Shown: positions 9,535-20,498, counted from the stretch's first letter. The stretch: DNA of 64,000 nucleotides from Tsukamurella sp040611135 (GCF_040611135.1 NZ_JBEXNL010000022.1:1-64000), one strand, 5' to 3'. Notes: generated by a model not told the origin, from the sequence alone. Program-made: numbers and translations.

Positions 9535-12122
9535 GCGGCACCCCGCTGCGCGTGCGTGGTGGTCCGCTCGCGCGCCGGGCGCCCGATGCCGTTCGCGATC
9601 GCGTGCAGTTCCGCCACCGTCTTCTCCGATCCGTGCGCCGACCCCGCCATCCGCGAGATCGTCTCCTCCATCAGGGTGCCACCCAGGTCGTTCGCGCCAC
9701 CCTGCAGCATCGCCTGCGTGCCCGCCGTGCCCAGTTTCACCCAGGAGGTCTGGACGTGATCGATCCGGCCGTGCAGCATGACCCGCGCCAGCGCGTGCAC
9801 GGCGCGGTTGTCGCGCTTGGTCGGCCCCGGCCGCGCCGCGCCGGCCAGGTACAACGGCGCGCTCTGGTGCACGAAGGGCAGCGGCACGAACTCGGTGAAA
9901 CCGCCTGTACGGTCCTGGATGTCGCGCAGCACGTTGAGGTGCGTCACCCAGTGCGACGGGTTGTCGACGTGGCCGTACATCATCGTCGAGCTGGACCGGA
10001 TGCCCACCTCGTGCGCGGTGGTCACCACGTCGATCCACGCGGAGGTGGGCAGCTTGCCCTTGGTGAGCACCCACCGCACCTCGTCGTCGAGGATCTCCGC
10101 GGCGGTACCGGGGATCGTATCCAGGCCCGCCTCGCGGAGCCCGATCAGCCAGTCCCGCACGGACTCGCCCGAGTGGGCGGCACCGTTGACGATCTCCATC
10201 GGGCTGAAGGCGTGCACGTGCATTCCGGGCACGCGATCCTTGACGGCGCGCACCAGGTCGGCGTACCCGGTGGCGGGCAGGTCCGGGTCGATGCCGCCCT
10301 GCATGCAGACCTCGGTGGCGCCCACCTGCCACGCCTCCTCGGCGCGGTCGGCGACCTCCTTCATGGACAACGTGAAGGCATCGGCATCGCCCTTGCGCTG
10401 CGCGAAGGCGCAGAACCGGCAGCCGGTGTAACAGATGTTCGTGAAGTTGATGTTCCGGTTGACCACATAGGTCACCACGTCGCCGACGGCGTCCTTGCGC
10501 AGCTGATCCGCCAGCGCCACCAGGGCTTCCAGTCCGGCGTCGTCGGCGTAGGCGAGGGCCCGGTACTGATCGTCCGACAGCCCGCCCGGGTTCTTCTCGG
10601 CCGCGCGCAGGGCCGAGAGCACGTCCGACTCGACCTTCGCGGGCGCCGACAGAGACAGGACCTGCTCGCGCACGGATTCCCAGTCGCCGAACGCCGAACC
10701 GAGGTCCGAACGGGTGTCGGTGTTCCGGCCGTCGATGTCGATCGCGGTGTTGAGATCGGTGCGCCCCGACGACGCCCACTCCTCGTCCGGCTCCTGCCAG
10801 GGCAACCCGACGGGCATCGCGGCAGCGTCGGCGAGCCCCGTCTCCGGGTCCGCGAGCGCGGCGACGTGCGGCGCGACGCGCGGGTCGATCCACGGATTGC
10901 CCGCGCGCACGTACTTGGGCTGCGCCGTGAGCCGCTGCCGCAGGTCGAATCCCGCGTCGGCGGTGATCGCGGCGAGCGCATCGAGGTCGGGCCACGGGCG
11001 CTCGGGGTTGACGTGGTCCGGGGTCACGGGCGAGACGCCGCCCCAGTCGTCCACGCCCGCCTCGAGCAGCAGCCGGCACTCGTCCGCGGAGACGAGGTTC
11101 GGCGGCGCCTGCACCCGCATCGCCGGGCCCAGCACCATGCGGGTCACGGCGATCGCCGCGCGGTAGACCTCGAGGTCCGCGTCCTCCACCGACCGCATGG
11201 CGGTATCGGGCTTGGCGCGGAAGTTCTGGATGATGACCTCCTGCACGTGGCCGAAGGCCTTGTGCACCTTGCGGATGGCCATGATCGACTCGGCGCGCTC
11301 GCGCTCGTCCTCGCCGATGCCGATGAGCAGGCCCGTCGTGAAGGGCACCGAGAGGCGGCCCGCGTCGGTGAGGGTGCGCAGCCGGACCGCCGGGTCCTTG
11401 TCGGGCGAGCCGTAGTGCGGCTGCCCCTTCTCGGTGAACAGCCGCTCGGAGGTGGTCTCGAGCATCATCCCCATCGACGGTGCGACGGGCTTGAGCCGGG
11501 AGAGCTCCTCCCAGCTCATGACGCCCGGGTTGAGGTGCGGCAGCAGCCCCGTCTCCTCCAGCACCCGGATGGCCATGGCCCGCACGTAGTCCAGCGTGGA
11601 GTCGTAGCCGCGCTCGTCGAGCCAGGTCCGCGCCGCCTCCCAGCGGTCCTCGGGCCGGTCGCCCAGCGTGAACAGCGCCTCGTGGCAGCCCAGCTCGGCG
11701 CCGCGGCGCGCGACCTCGAGGATCTCGTCGGGCTCCATGTAGGCGCCGTGCCCCTCGGCGGCCAGCTTGCCGGGCACCGTCACGAAGGTGCAGTAGTGGC
11801 ACCGGTCGCGGCACAGCCGCGTGATGGGGATGAAGACCTTCTTGCTGTAGGTGACCTGCGGCGTACCGTCGGCCCCCGTGAGCCCCGCCTCGAGCAGGCC
11901 CGCATCGCGCACCCGCGCGGCCGAGCGACAGAGGTCCTCGAGGTCCTCGCCGCGGGCGGCGAGGAGGACCTGGGCCTCGTCGACGTTGAGCACGGCGCCG
12001 TCGCGGGCACGGCGCAGGGCGCGGCGCATCGCCGACGCCGTCGGCACGTACGGCTCCACCGCTCGTTTCGGCACCGAGGGCACCGGGAGGAGAGCGGGGG
12101 TCTGCTCAGAAGCGTCCGTCAC
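9531..12122 (-). CDS. fbiC: FO synthase (7,8-didemethyl-8-hydroxy-5-deazariboflavin synthase)
   Basis: An 863-residue fusion of two radical-SAM halves equivalent to CofG and CofH. Each has its 4Fe-4S motif: CRDRCHYC (Cys104, Cys108, Cys111) and CYTGCRFC (Cys564, Cys568, Cys571). The enzyme makes the deazaflavin FO from tyrosine and 5-amino-6-ribitylaminouracil, the first step of coenzyme F420. Length matches mycobacterial FbiC. The GTG start overlaps the upstream stop as GTGA, with GGAAG just before. The run lpqW-mshB-membrane protein-fbiC is coupled by overlaps and resembles the M. tuberculosis order. Confidence 0.95.
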   Translation of the reverse strand: MTDASEQTPALLPVPSVPKRAVEPYVPTASAMRRALRRARDGAVLNVDEAQVLLAARGEDLEDLCRSAARVRDAGLLEAGLTGADGTPQVTYSKKVFIPITRLCRDRCHYCTFVTVPGKLAAEGHGAYMEPDEILEVARRGAELGCHEALFTLGDRPEDRWEAARTWLDERGYDSTLDYVRAMAIRVLEETGLLPHLNPGVMSWEELSRLKPVAPSMGMMLETTSERLFTEKGQPHYGSPDKDPAVRLRTLTDAGRLSVPFTTGLLIGIGEDERERAESIMAIRKVHKAFGHVQEVIIQNFRAKPDTAMRSVEDADLEVYRAAIAVTRMVLGPAMRVQAPPNLVSADECRLLLEAGVDDWGGVSPVTPDHVNPERPWPDLDALAAITADAGFDLRQRLTAQPKYVRAGNPWIDPRVAPHVAALADPETGLADAAAMPVGLPWQEPDEEWASSGRTDLNTAIDIDGRNTDTRSDLGSAFGDWESVREQVLSLSAPAKVESDVLSALRAAEKNPGGLSDDQYRALAYADDAGLEALVALADQLRKDAVGDVVTYVVNRNINFTNICYTGCRFCAFAQRKGDADAFTLSMKEVADRAEEAWQVGATEVCMQGGIDPDLPATGYADLVRAVKDRVPGMHVHAFSPMEIVNGAAHSGESVRDWLIGLREAGLDTIPGTAAEILDDEVRWVLTKGKLPTSAWIDVVTTAHEVGIRSSSTMMYGHVDNPSHWVTHLNVLRDIQDRTGGFTEFVPLPFVHQSAPLYLAGAARPGPTKRDNRAVHALARVMLHGRIDHVQTSWVKLGTAGTQAMLQGGANDLGGTLMEETISRMAGSAHGSEKTVAELHAIANGIGRPARERTTTHAQRGAA

Positions 12123-12469
12123 TCTTCCGATGATGCCAGGTATCCCGCAGCGACCGGCATCCCGATTCCACAAACCACGACGAGGAGCAGCCGCCAGTCG
12201 TAGAAGACGGTGCTGCTCCCGGGCCCACCCAGCAGGAACGCGACGATCACGACGAGGAATGCGATCACGGGAAGCGCAGCGTGGAAGGACTCTCCCCCGA
12301 GTCGGCGCGCCGCGACCGAGATCAGCGACAGGAACGCGCCGAACACCACCGCCGACAGAGGCAGCGGCACGGACCCCACGTAGGTGTACAGGTACATCGT
12401 GGCCCCCACGGCGCAGACGGCGCCGCCGAGGACCGCCACGCCGAGCAGCACGCGGTCCAGCGGCGCCAT
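12119..12469 (-). CDS. small four-helix membrane protein between mshB and fbiC
   Basis: A 116-residue hydrophobic protein with four likely membrane segments (about 7-29, 35-55, 64-82, 90-110). Start and stop overlap its neighbours: the ATG shares one base with the mshB stop (TGATG) and its TGA overlaps the fbiC GTG. Its place directly after mshB is that of the conserved hypothetical Rv1171 in M. tuberculosis; homology is inferred from position and membrane character only. Function unknown. Confidence 0.7.
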   Translation of the reverse strand: MAPLDRVLLGVAVLGGAVCAVGATMYLYTYVGSVPLPLSAVVFGAFLSLISVAARRLGGESFHAALPVIAFLVVIVAFLLGGPGSSTVFYDWRLLLVVVCGIGMPVAAGYLASSEE

Positions 12470-13386
12470 CACGTGATCCCCGCGAACAGGTCGCGCTCGA
12501 CACCGTCCGGCCCGGGCGCGGCGACGCCGCGGGCGAGCACGAAGGCCTCCTCGTGGAACACCGGCTGCGCGATCCGGTTGGTGAGGGCGAACGCGATCCC
12601 GGTCGGGTCCACCGCCAGCTGGGTCTCGTGCGCACGGAGCGCGGCCACCTTGCGATCCGCAACGGCGGACGCGTCGATCCGGGCCGTCACGACGGCCTCG
12701 TCGTGGGCGGGCAACTCGTCGGGGGCGGCCACGCGCCAGTCCGCGGGCAACCGGGCGCCGCGCAGAGCGTCGAGCCCGGCGTCGAGGTCGCCGCGCGCCG
12801 TGACCGTCCAGTACAGCTTCGCGACCCGCCACGGCTCGCCCGGCAACGACGGATCCGCCGCCGCCTCGACCGCCGCGTGCGTCACGGCGTGCGCGGCGAT
12901 GTGGTCGGGGTGGCCGTAGCCGCCGACCTCGTCGTAGGTCACGACGACCTGCGGCCGCCGTTCCCGAAGGATCCCCGCCAGCGCCGCCACCGGCCCACCG
13001 TCGGGCTGCGCGGACGCGACGGCGGTCGCGAAGGCGCGCGGGTGCTCCGCCGCCGGGGTCCCCGCCATGCCGGAGTCGCGCCAGCGTCCCATGCCGCCCA
13101 GGAACAGCGGCCGCAGCACGGGCCCCGCCGGGTCGCTGAGCGCAGCGAGTGCGGCGGTCAGCTCGCCGATCCGGTATCCGCCGAGCTGGTCCGCGTTGTC
13201 GGGGGTCAGCTGCGCGAACCGGGGCTCCATGACCTCGCCCTCGTCGCCCAGCGTGCAGGTCACCACCGTCACCTCGGCCCCCTCGGCCAGGTAGCGGGCG
13301 ATCGTGCCGCCGGTGGTGATGGTCTCGTCGTCGGGATGCGCGTGCACCAGCAGCAGCCGCCGCGGTGCGGCGTCGGGTGGAGTCAC
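12469..13386 (-). CDS. mshB: GlcNAc-Ins deacetylase (mycothiol synthesis)
   Basis: A 305-residue zinc deacetylase of the PIG-L/LmbE fold. The metal site is formed by AHPDDE near the N-terminus (His17, Asp20 by this start) and a His in GYGHPDH; Asp19 would be the catalytic base. It removes acetate from 1-O-GlcNAc-myo-inositol to give GlcN-Ins, the MshC substrate in mycothiol synthesis. The GTG start overlaps the lpqW stop (GTGA); an ATG four codons upstream is possible. Length equals mycobacterial MshB (about 303). The related amidase Mca is the alternative, but gene order favours MshB. Confidence 0.88.
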   Translation of the reverse strand: MTPPDAAPRRLLLVHAHPDDETITTGGTIARYLAEGAEVTVVTCTLGDEGEVMEPRFAQLTPDNADQLGGYRIGELTAALAALSDPAGPVLRPLFLGGMGRWRDSGMAGTPAAEHPRAFATAVASAQPDGGPVAALAGILRERRPQVVVTYDEVGGYGHPDHIAAHAVTHAAVEAAADPSLPGEPWRVAKLYWTVTARGDLDAGLDALRGARLPADWRVAAPDELPAHDEAVVTARIDASAVADRKVAALRAHETQLAVDPTGIAFALTNRIAQPVFHEEAFVLARGVAAPGPDGVERDLFAGIT

Positions 13387-15236
13387 TTCCGGGCCCATCC
13401 CTCGACGCCGCTGAACACGCCGTCCTGCGGTGGCCCCTCGAGGGTGACCCCCTGCACCATCGGCCCCACGGCCGAGAGGGTGACGTCCTGCAGGATCGGC
13501 AGGACCGTGGCCCGGGACCACAGGTCGGCGTCGATCGCGCCGAGGTCGACGGCGCCGCCGCGCAGCCCCTCGCGGGCCAGGCTCTGCAGATCGGCGTCGC
13601 ACAGGCCGGCCAGGTTGCCACCGACCGTGGTCGCGGCGGGGTCGTTCTCGAGATTCGGCGCCTCGGGGGTCGTGGTAGCGGCCCGCCCGGAATCCTCCGA
13701 GGGCGGCGCGGGGCACGCGACCCGGGCCGCGAACCGCTCGACGGGCGTCGGGCCCGTCCCCGACCAGCCGACCACCGCGTCGACGGCACCGTCGAGCAGG
13801 GCCGTCCCGGCCACCACCTGCGGGTCGAGCGCGACCACGGACGCGAAGACGCCCATCGCACGCAACTGATCGGTGGCATTGCTGGCCACCGCGAACGCGG
13901 GGACATTGCCCTGCGGCACGCCGATCCGCAGGAACATCGGCACCCCGTCGCGCACGTACTGCTGCACGCTCTCCCCCGGCGACGGGGACGGCGGCACCGG
14001 CAGCGCCGACGGATCCGCGCTCGTGGACGGCGCGGTGGTGCTGGCGGGCGGGGGCGGCGTGGGCGGCACGCTCTGGCTCGGCGGGATCGGCGCGGTCTGC
14101 AGCGAATAGCCCGCCGCCGCGAGCGCCGTCTCCAGCTTGGCCTTGGCCTCGGCCGCCGGGGGCCGGGCCGGCATCGTCGGCGCGTATCCCGGGTCCGACG
14201 GTGCCAACACCTGCGCCCGGGCGGGCCGGACCGTGTCGCCGCCGGAGCCGACCGTGGTGAGCAGGTCGACGTTCACCGCATCGAGCAGGGCCCGCCGCAC
14301 CGCGACATCGGTGAGGAACTTCGAGCGGGTGTTCAGCGTCAGGGACAGCACGCGCGGGTCGACCTGTTCGACCGCGCGGACCTGGTAGATCGAGGTCAGT
14401 TGGGCCAACAACGACGGTCCGCCGTGAACCGAGACCACCTGGACGTCGCCGGTGCGCACCGAGTTGGCGAGCTGCGTGTCGCTGCCGCCCTTGCGCAGCA
14501 CGATGCGGTCGACGAGGGCCGGCTTCATCCAGTAGCGGTCGTTGCGCTCGAGGGTCACCTCGTCCCGCGCGACGTCCACCTTCTTGACCAGGTAGCCCGC
14601 GCCGGATGCCGGGATCTTCTCGCGCATCGCGCCGTTGAAGCCGCCGGGTGAGCCCTTGACGAGGTGGCTGGGGAGCAGGTTCTGGAACAGCGTGCGCCAC
14701 CCCGGGAGGGGGGCTTTGAGCGTGACGATGACCCGCTTGCCGCCGGCGCCGGACGCCACCGATTCGATCTGCCGGTAGGGGGCCGAGCCGACGGTGTCCG
14801 GGGCGGTGATCATCGACTGCCACAGGTAGACGAAGTCCTCGGCCGCGATCGGCGCACCGTCGGACCACTGCGCGTCCTGCCGGATGGTGTAGGCGATCTG
14901 GAGCGGCGCCGGGTGCTCGATGGTCGGGATCAGGTCGGTGTTCTGGGCCAGCACCACCCGGCCGTCCGGGGCCCTGGTCTCCCGGAACACACTGGGCAGC
15001 GTCATCGCCGCGAGCGCCCGCGCCGCGGCCGACGAGTTCGACGCCAGATGCGGGTTGAACCCCGCCCCCAGGCCGTCGATCGCGACCTGCACGGTGGCGC
15101 CGGTCGCGGTGGGCACCTGCGGCGGCGCGGAGGTCTCCGACCCCGGGACCGCCGGGGGCGGGTCCGCGACGCACGCGGTGAGGGTCGCCGCCAGGAGGGC
15201 CGACGACACCGCCAGCCCCAGGGACCTCCGCCGCAC
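13383..15236 (-). CDS. lpqW: lipoprotein LpqW, solute-binding-fold regulator of LAM synthesis
   Basis: A 617-residue lipoprotein: short signal, lipobox ending LTAC (Cys22), then a family 5 extracellular solute-binding fold (QWSDGAPIAAEDFVYLWQ, RNDRYWMKPALVDRI, FLTDVAVRRALLDAVN). A Pro/Ser/Thr-rich insert lies around residues 375-425. In mycobacteria LpqW sits beside typA and steers mannolipid flux between polar PIMs and lipomannan/LAM; suppressors of its loss map to pimE. The position directly downstream of typA and a PimE-like gene about 11 kb away support orthology. The GTG start has GGAGGAGG five to six bases upstream. An ordinary peptide-binding protein is less likely because no permease genes adjoin. 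Confidence 0.85.
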   Translation of the reverse strand: MRRRSLGLAVSSALLAATLTACVADPPPAVPGSETSAPPQVPTATGATVQVAIDGLGAGFNPHLASNSSAAARALAAMTLPSVFRETRAPDGRVVLAQNTDLIPTIEHPAPLQIAYTIRQDAQWSDGAPIAAEDFVYLWQSMITAPDTVGSAPYRQIESVASGAGGKRVIVTLKAPLPGWRTLFQNLLPSHLVKGSPGGFNGAMREKIPASGAGYLVKKVDVARDEVTLERNDRYWMKPALVDRIVLRKGGSDTQLANSVRTGDVQVVSVHGGPSLLAQLTSIYQVRAVEQVDPRVLSLTLNTRSKFLTDVAVRRALLDAVNVDLLTTVGSGGDTVRPARAQVLAPSDPGYAPTMPARPPAAEAKAKLETALAAAGYSLQTAPIPPSQSVPPTPPPPASTTAPSTSADPSALPVPPSPSPGESVQQYVRDGVPMFLRIGVPQGNVPAFAVASNATDQLRAMGVFASVVALDPQVVAGTALLDGAVDAVVGWSGTGPTPVERFAARVACPAPPSEDSGRAATTTPEAPNLENDPAATTVGGNLAGLCDADLQSLAREGLRGGAVDLGAIDADLWSRATVLPILQDVTLSAVGPMVQGVTLEGPPQDGVFSGVEGWARK

Positions 15237-15333
15237 CGCGCCTCCTCCGCTCGCTGTCGTTCCCGCCCGAACCGGTCACCGTCGGGCCGTGCCACCGCCG
15301 CCCCGGAGCCCTCCGGGAGGCGGACCCGGGGGC

Positions 15334-17241
<1,908 letters not shown>

Positions 17242-17400
17242 AAGGGTTCTCCTGCGGTTGGCGTCCGCGCACGCGGGCGGCCCCGTCGTGACGGAGCGCG
17301 TCTCGCGGACACGAAAAAGGGACGTGCGGACACGCCTGGTCGATACCAGTTTAGGGGGAACAGGCGGTCCGGCCCGAATCGCAGAGCGCCGGTGTGACGA

Positions 17401-17431
17401 TTGACAAGTTCTCATTAGGTTGCGCTAACCT
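17401..17431 (+). promoter_or_regulatory. promoter of the Cys-rich protein gene, probably leaderless
   Basis: TTGACA at 17401-17406 and TAACCT at 17426-17431 are separated by 19 bp. Transcription would start about seven bases after TAACCT, at the GTG codon at 17438. No Shine-Dalgarno is present, which fits a leaderless transcript. The -10 lies inside the iron-box palindrome. Confidence 0.6.
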
Positions 17432-17433
17432 AT
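17415..17433. promoter_or_regulatory. DtxR/IdeR iron box
   Basis: TTAGGTTGCGCTAACCTAT matches the 19-bp DtxR/IdeR consensus TTAGGTTAGGCTAACCTAA at 16 positions, including both conserved half-sites TTAGGTT and CTAACCT. It overlaps the predicted -10 of the downstream gene, where the Fe(II)-loaded repressor would block RNA polymerase. It lies about 175 bp from the typA start, so typA is a less likely target. Confidence 0.75.
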
Positions 17434-17437
17434 TGAG

Positions 17438-17635
17438 GTGAGTAAGACCAAGGCGCACGAACTCGTGGGCAGCAAGCCCAAGAAGAAGTGCTGCCGTAAG
17501 AAGACGCGGTGCATGAAATGCCCCGTGGTGATCCACAAACTCAATCGCCTGGCCGCGGACGGCGCCTCCAAGAAGGACCTCAAGAAGTCCCTGAAGTCCG
17601 TGCGCGACAACCCGAACCGCACCCGGGCCGCCTGA
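17438..17635 (+). CDS. small basic Cys-rich protein under an iron box
   Basis: A 65-residue protein with about one residue in four Lys or Arg. After a Lys-rich stretch (GSKPKKK) it has CCRKKTRCMKCP (Cys18, Cys19, Cys25, Cys28), a plausible four-thiolate metal site, then a basic tail (SKKDLKKSLKSVRDNPNRTR). No signal or membrane segment. The charge suggests RNA or DNA binding with zinc or iron held by the cysteines, but I do not recognise a named family. The GTG appears to be the transcription start, and a near-consensus DtxR/IdeR box covers the promoter, so I expect expression when iron is low. It is divergent from typA. Confidence 0.75.
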   Translation: MSKTKAHELVGSKPKKKCCRKKTRCMKCPVVIHKLNRLAADGASKKDLKKSLKSVRDNPNRTRAA

Positions 17636-17665
17636 CGGTGCACGGCCGGGCGGTTCCGCCGAGCC

Positions 17666-18328
17666 TCAGTCCGACGGTGCGCCCACCAGCAGGTCCGTCA
17701 GGATGGACGTCAGGACGCTCACCAGTTCGGCGGGGTCGGAGTGGTCGTCGGAGTGCTGCCACCACGCCATGAGGAACTCGTTGACCGAGGGGATGAACGC
17801 CGCGTAGGCCCAGGGCGCGGCCGCGCGGGCGCCCGCCTCCTCGGCCGCGGCACGCACCATCGCGGCCCAGGCCGCGCGATTGTGCATCCGGAATCGCTCG
17901 AGTTCCGCGCTCACGCTCACCACCTCCACGAACGCGACCCGCAGGCCGCGGGGGTCGGCGAGCACCGCGTCGATGTACGCGGCCAGACCGCGGGACACCA
18001 GGTCCCGTACGGCCTGCGGGCCCGCGCCGGAGGCACCGTCGGCCAGCGCCGCCGCGACAGCAGCGCGCCCCCGCGCCTGCACCCCGTCGTACAGGTGCCG
18101 CAGCAGCGCCTCCCGATCGTCGAACTGCTCGTAGAAGTGCCGGCGCGAGACCCTGGCGAGCTCGCAGATCGCGGCCACCGTCGTCTGTTGGTAGCCCGCG
18201 GTCGCGAAGAGCTCCAGCCCCGCGTCCTCCAGGCGCGCGAGGCGCTCGGCGTGCCGGGTCCGCGCGTCGGCGCCCGCGTACACCCGCCCGACGGTGCCCG
18301 TTCCCGAGCCGGGTGCGCCCCCGATCAC
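17666..18328 (-). CDS. TetR family regulator
   Basis: A 220-residue regulator. The N-terminal helix-turn-helix is ELFATAGYQQTTVAAICELARVSRRHFYEQFDDREALL (about residues 30-70), followed by a variable all-helical ligand domain. The GTG start overlaps the stop of the aldo-keto reductase (GTGA), so the two are co-translated and the regulator probably controls that operon. I see no clean palindrome upstream of the reductase to name as operator. Confidence 0.85.
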   Translation of the reverse strand: MIGGAPGSGTGTVGRVYAGADARTRHAERLARLEDAGLELFATAGYQQTTVAAICELARVSRRHFYEQFDDREALLRHLYDGVQARGRAAVAAALADGASGAGPQAVRDLVSRGLAAYIDAVLADPRGLRVAFVEVVSVSAELERFRMHNRAAWAAMVRAAAEEAGARAAAPWAYAAFIPSVNEFLMAWWQHSDDHSDPAELVSVLTSILTDLLVGAPSD

Positions 18329-19398
18329 GACGTCGATTCGGTGGCGCCCCACCAGATGTTCACGCCGCCGTCCACGGCGAACTCGTCGATCGCCGCGAGC
18401 TCGGCGTCGGAGAAGTCGAGGTTCGCCACCGCACCCACGCTGTCCTCGAGCTGCGCGACGCTGGACGCGCCGATGAGTGCGGAGGTCACGGCCGGGGTGC
18501 GCAGCACCCACGCGATCGCCATCTGCGCGAGCGTCTGCCCGCGCGCCGCGGCGAGGTCGGCGAGGCCGCGCACCCGCATGAGATTCTCCTGCGACAGCAT
18601 CCCGCTGGAGAGGCTCTTGCCGGCGGCGGCGCGCGAGTCCTCCGGTACGCCACCGAGGTAGCGGTTCGTGAGCAGGCCCTGCGCGAGCGGCGAGAAGGCG
18701 ATGACGCCCATCCCCTCGGCGGCGGTGGTCCGGAGCAACGAGGGAGCCTCCGCGCCGCCCGCGGGGTCGGGCCGCTCGACCCAGCGGTTGAGCATCGAGT
18801 AGGACGGCTGGTGGATGAGCAGCGGGGTGCCGAGATCACGCATGATCTCCTGCGCGCGAGCGGTGAGCTCCGCGCTGTACGAGGAGATCCCCACGTGCAG
18901 CGCCTTGCCCGAGGTCACGGCGTGGTGCAGTGCGCCCATGGTCTCCTCGAGCGGCGTCTCGGGATCCGGCCGGTGGCTGTAGAAGACGTCCACGTAGTCG
19001 AGCCCCATGCGCCCCAGCGACTGGTCCAGCGAGGCGAGCAGGTACTTGCGGGAGCCGCCGAAGCCGTACGGTCCCGGCCACATGTCCCAGCCCGCCTTCG
19101 ACGAGATGATCAGCTCGTCCCGGTAGGGCCGGAAGTCCTCGGCGAGCAGCGTGCCGAAGTTCCGCTCGGCGCTGCCGGGCGGCGGCCCGTAGTTGTTCGC
19201 GAGGTCGAAGTGATTCACCCCGAGGTCGAACGCGCGGCGCAGGATGTCGCGCTGGGTCTGCAGCGGCTTGTCGTCGCCGAAGTTGTGCCAGAGGCCGAGC
19301 GAGACGGCCGGGAGCTTGAGCCCCGACTCCCCTACGCGACGGTACGGAACGCCCTCGTAACGGCGGTCGGCGGCGACGTACGGATCGAATGCACCCAT
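18325..19398 (-). CDS. aldo/keto reductase of the YghZ (GAP reductase) type
   Basis: A 357-residue NADPH-dependent reductase with a TIM-barrel fold. Catalytic residues are visible: Asp and Tyr in FDLANNYGPPPGSAERNFG, Lys in IISSKAGWDMWPGPYG, His in FYSHRPD. The start YRRVGESGLKLPAVSLGLWHNFG is characteristic of the E. coli YghZ group, which reduces L-glyceraldehyde 3-phosphate and detoxifies methylglyoxal. I chose MGAFDPYVAADRRYEG, four codons inside the longest frame. It is divergent from the CDF transporter (50 bp) and coupled to a TetR regulator. Confidence 0.88.
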   Translation of the reverse strand: MGAFDPYVAADRRYEGVPYRRVGESGLKLPAVSLGLWHNFGDDKPLQTQRDILRRAFDLGVNHFDLANNYGPPPGSAERNFGTLLAEDFRPYRDELIISSKAGWDMWPGPYGFGGSRKYLLASLDQSLGRMGLDYVDVFYSHRPDPETPLEETMGALHHAVTSGKALHVGISSYSAELTARAQEIMRDLGTPLLIHQPSYSMLNRWVERPDPAGGAEAPSLLRTTAAEGMGVIAFSPLAQGLLTNRYLGGVPEDSRAAAGKSLSSGMLSQENLMRVRGLADLAAARGQTLAQMAIAWVLRTPAVTSALIGASSVAQLEDSVGAVANLDFSDAELAAIDEFAVDGGVNIWWGATESTS

Positions 19399-19448
19399 GA
19401 CCACCATCATGCCCGGCGCGCGTCACCCGCGGGCCTACGATCGGCAGC

Positions 19449-20447
19449 ATGAGCGACGACGCACAGGACGGGTCCCACGACGAGAGCCTGCTGACGGTGC
19501 TCATCGCGTTCGGTGCCAACGTGCTCATCGCGGTGGCGAAGTCGGTCGCGGCGGTGGTCACCGGCTCGGCGGCGATGGTCGCCGAGGCCGCGCACTCGTG
19601 GGCCGACACGGGCAACGAGGTCTTCCTGCTCATCGGCGCCCGGCGCGCCGCGAAGCCCGCGGACCCGTCGCATCCCTTCGGCTACGGCCGGTCCGGCTAC
19701 GTCTGGTCGATGTTCGCGGCGTTCGGCCTGTTCAGCGTCGGCGCGGCGGTGTCGGTGTGGCACGGCGTCTCGGCGCTGGCCGCGCCCGAGGAGACCTCGG
19801 ACTACGGCTGGGCCTACGCGGTGCTCGCCATCGCGTTCGTATTGGAGGGCACGTCGTTCCTCCAGGCCCTGCGGCAGACCAGGGCCGGCGCGCAGGAGCG
19901 CATGATGCATCCGCTGCGCTACGTGCGGATCACGTCCAACCCGGTGCTGCGCTCGGTCTTCGCGGAGGACCTCAGCGCCCTGATCGGCATCGTCATCGCC
20001 GCGACCGCGCTGGCTCTGCACCAGATCACCGGGAACTCGGTGTGGGACGCGATCGGGTCGATCGCCGTCGGGATCCTGCTCGGCGTCGTCGCCGTCTTCC
20101 TGATCCGGCGCAACATGGATTTCCTCACGGGTGAGGAGGCGACGCCCCTGGCCCGCAACCACATACTCGAGGCACTGCTCGCGCACCCGGACATCAAGCA
20201 GGTGAGCTTCCTGCACATGGAGTGGGTCGGCGCCGATCGCCTGTTCCTCGTCGCCGCCGTCGACCTAGAGGGTGACCTGCCGGAGTCGCAGGTCGCGGCC
20301 CGGCTCGCCACGATCGCGGACGACATGGATCGCATCCCGCGCATCCAGCGCGCCGTCTTCACCCTCACCCGGCCCGGCGACGCGACGACCCTGCGCCCCG
20401 GCCCCCTGCCCGACTGGTACTTCCCCGCACACGCGCCCCGGCCCTGA
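19449..20447 (+). CDS. cation diffusion facilitator family transporter
   Basis: A 332-residue metal/H+ antiporter-type membrane protein with about six transmembrane helices and a soluble C-terminal domain. The helix-2 metal motif AEAAHSWADTGNE has His-x3-Asp, followed by HPFGYGRSGYVWSMF; helix 5 carries FAEDLSALIG in place of the usual HxxxD. The extra loop with LRQTRAGAQERM and SHPFGYG resemble the ZnT9-like subgroup. Likely exports Zn(II), Mn(II) or Fe(II), but specificity cannot be read. It ends convergent with the GMC oxidoreductase. Confidence 0.88.
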   Translation: MSDDAQDGSHDESLLTVLIAFGANVLIAVAKSVAAVVTGSAAMVAEAAHSWADTGNEVFLLIGARRAAKPADPSHPFGYGRSGYVWSMFAAFGLFSVGAAVSVWHGVSALAAPEETSDYGWAYAVLAIAFVLEGTSFLQALRQTRAGAQERMMHPLRYVRITSNPVLRSVFAEDLSALIGIVIAATALALHQITGNSVWDAIGSIAVGILLGVVAVFLIRRNMDFLTGEEATPLARNHILEALLAHPDIKQVSFLHMEWVGADRLFLVAAVDLEGDLPESQVAARLATIADDMDRIPRIQRAVFTLTRPGDATTLRPGPLPDWYFPAHAPRP

Positions 20448-20463
20448 CCCCGCGCGCGACCGG

Positions 20464-20489
20464 CGGTCGGACGGCGCACCGTCGGACCG
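20464..20489. terminator. hairpin between convergent genes
   Basis: Arms 20464-20474 and 20479-20489 (CGGTCGGACGG against CCGTCGGACCG) pair with one mismatch around the loop CGCA. It lies between the convergent CDF transporter and GMC oxidoreductase genes, so it may stop both. One arm contains the window's over-represented octamer GCACCGTC. Confidence 0.5.
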
Positions 20490-20498
20490 GCGGACCCG

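Noticed and set aside
13383..15236. Plain oligopeptide-binding protein
   Set aside because: No Opp/Dpp permease or ATPase genes adjoin, and placement after typA and before mshB matches lpqW.
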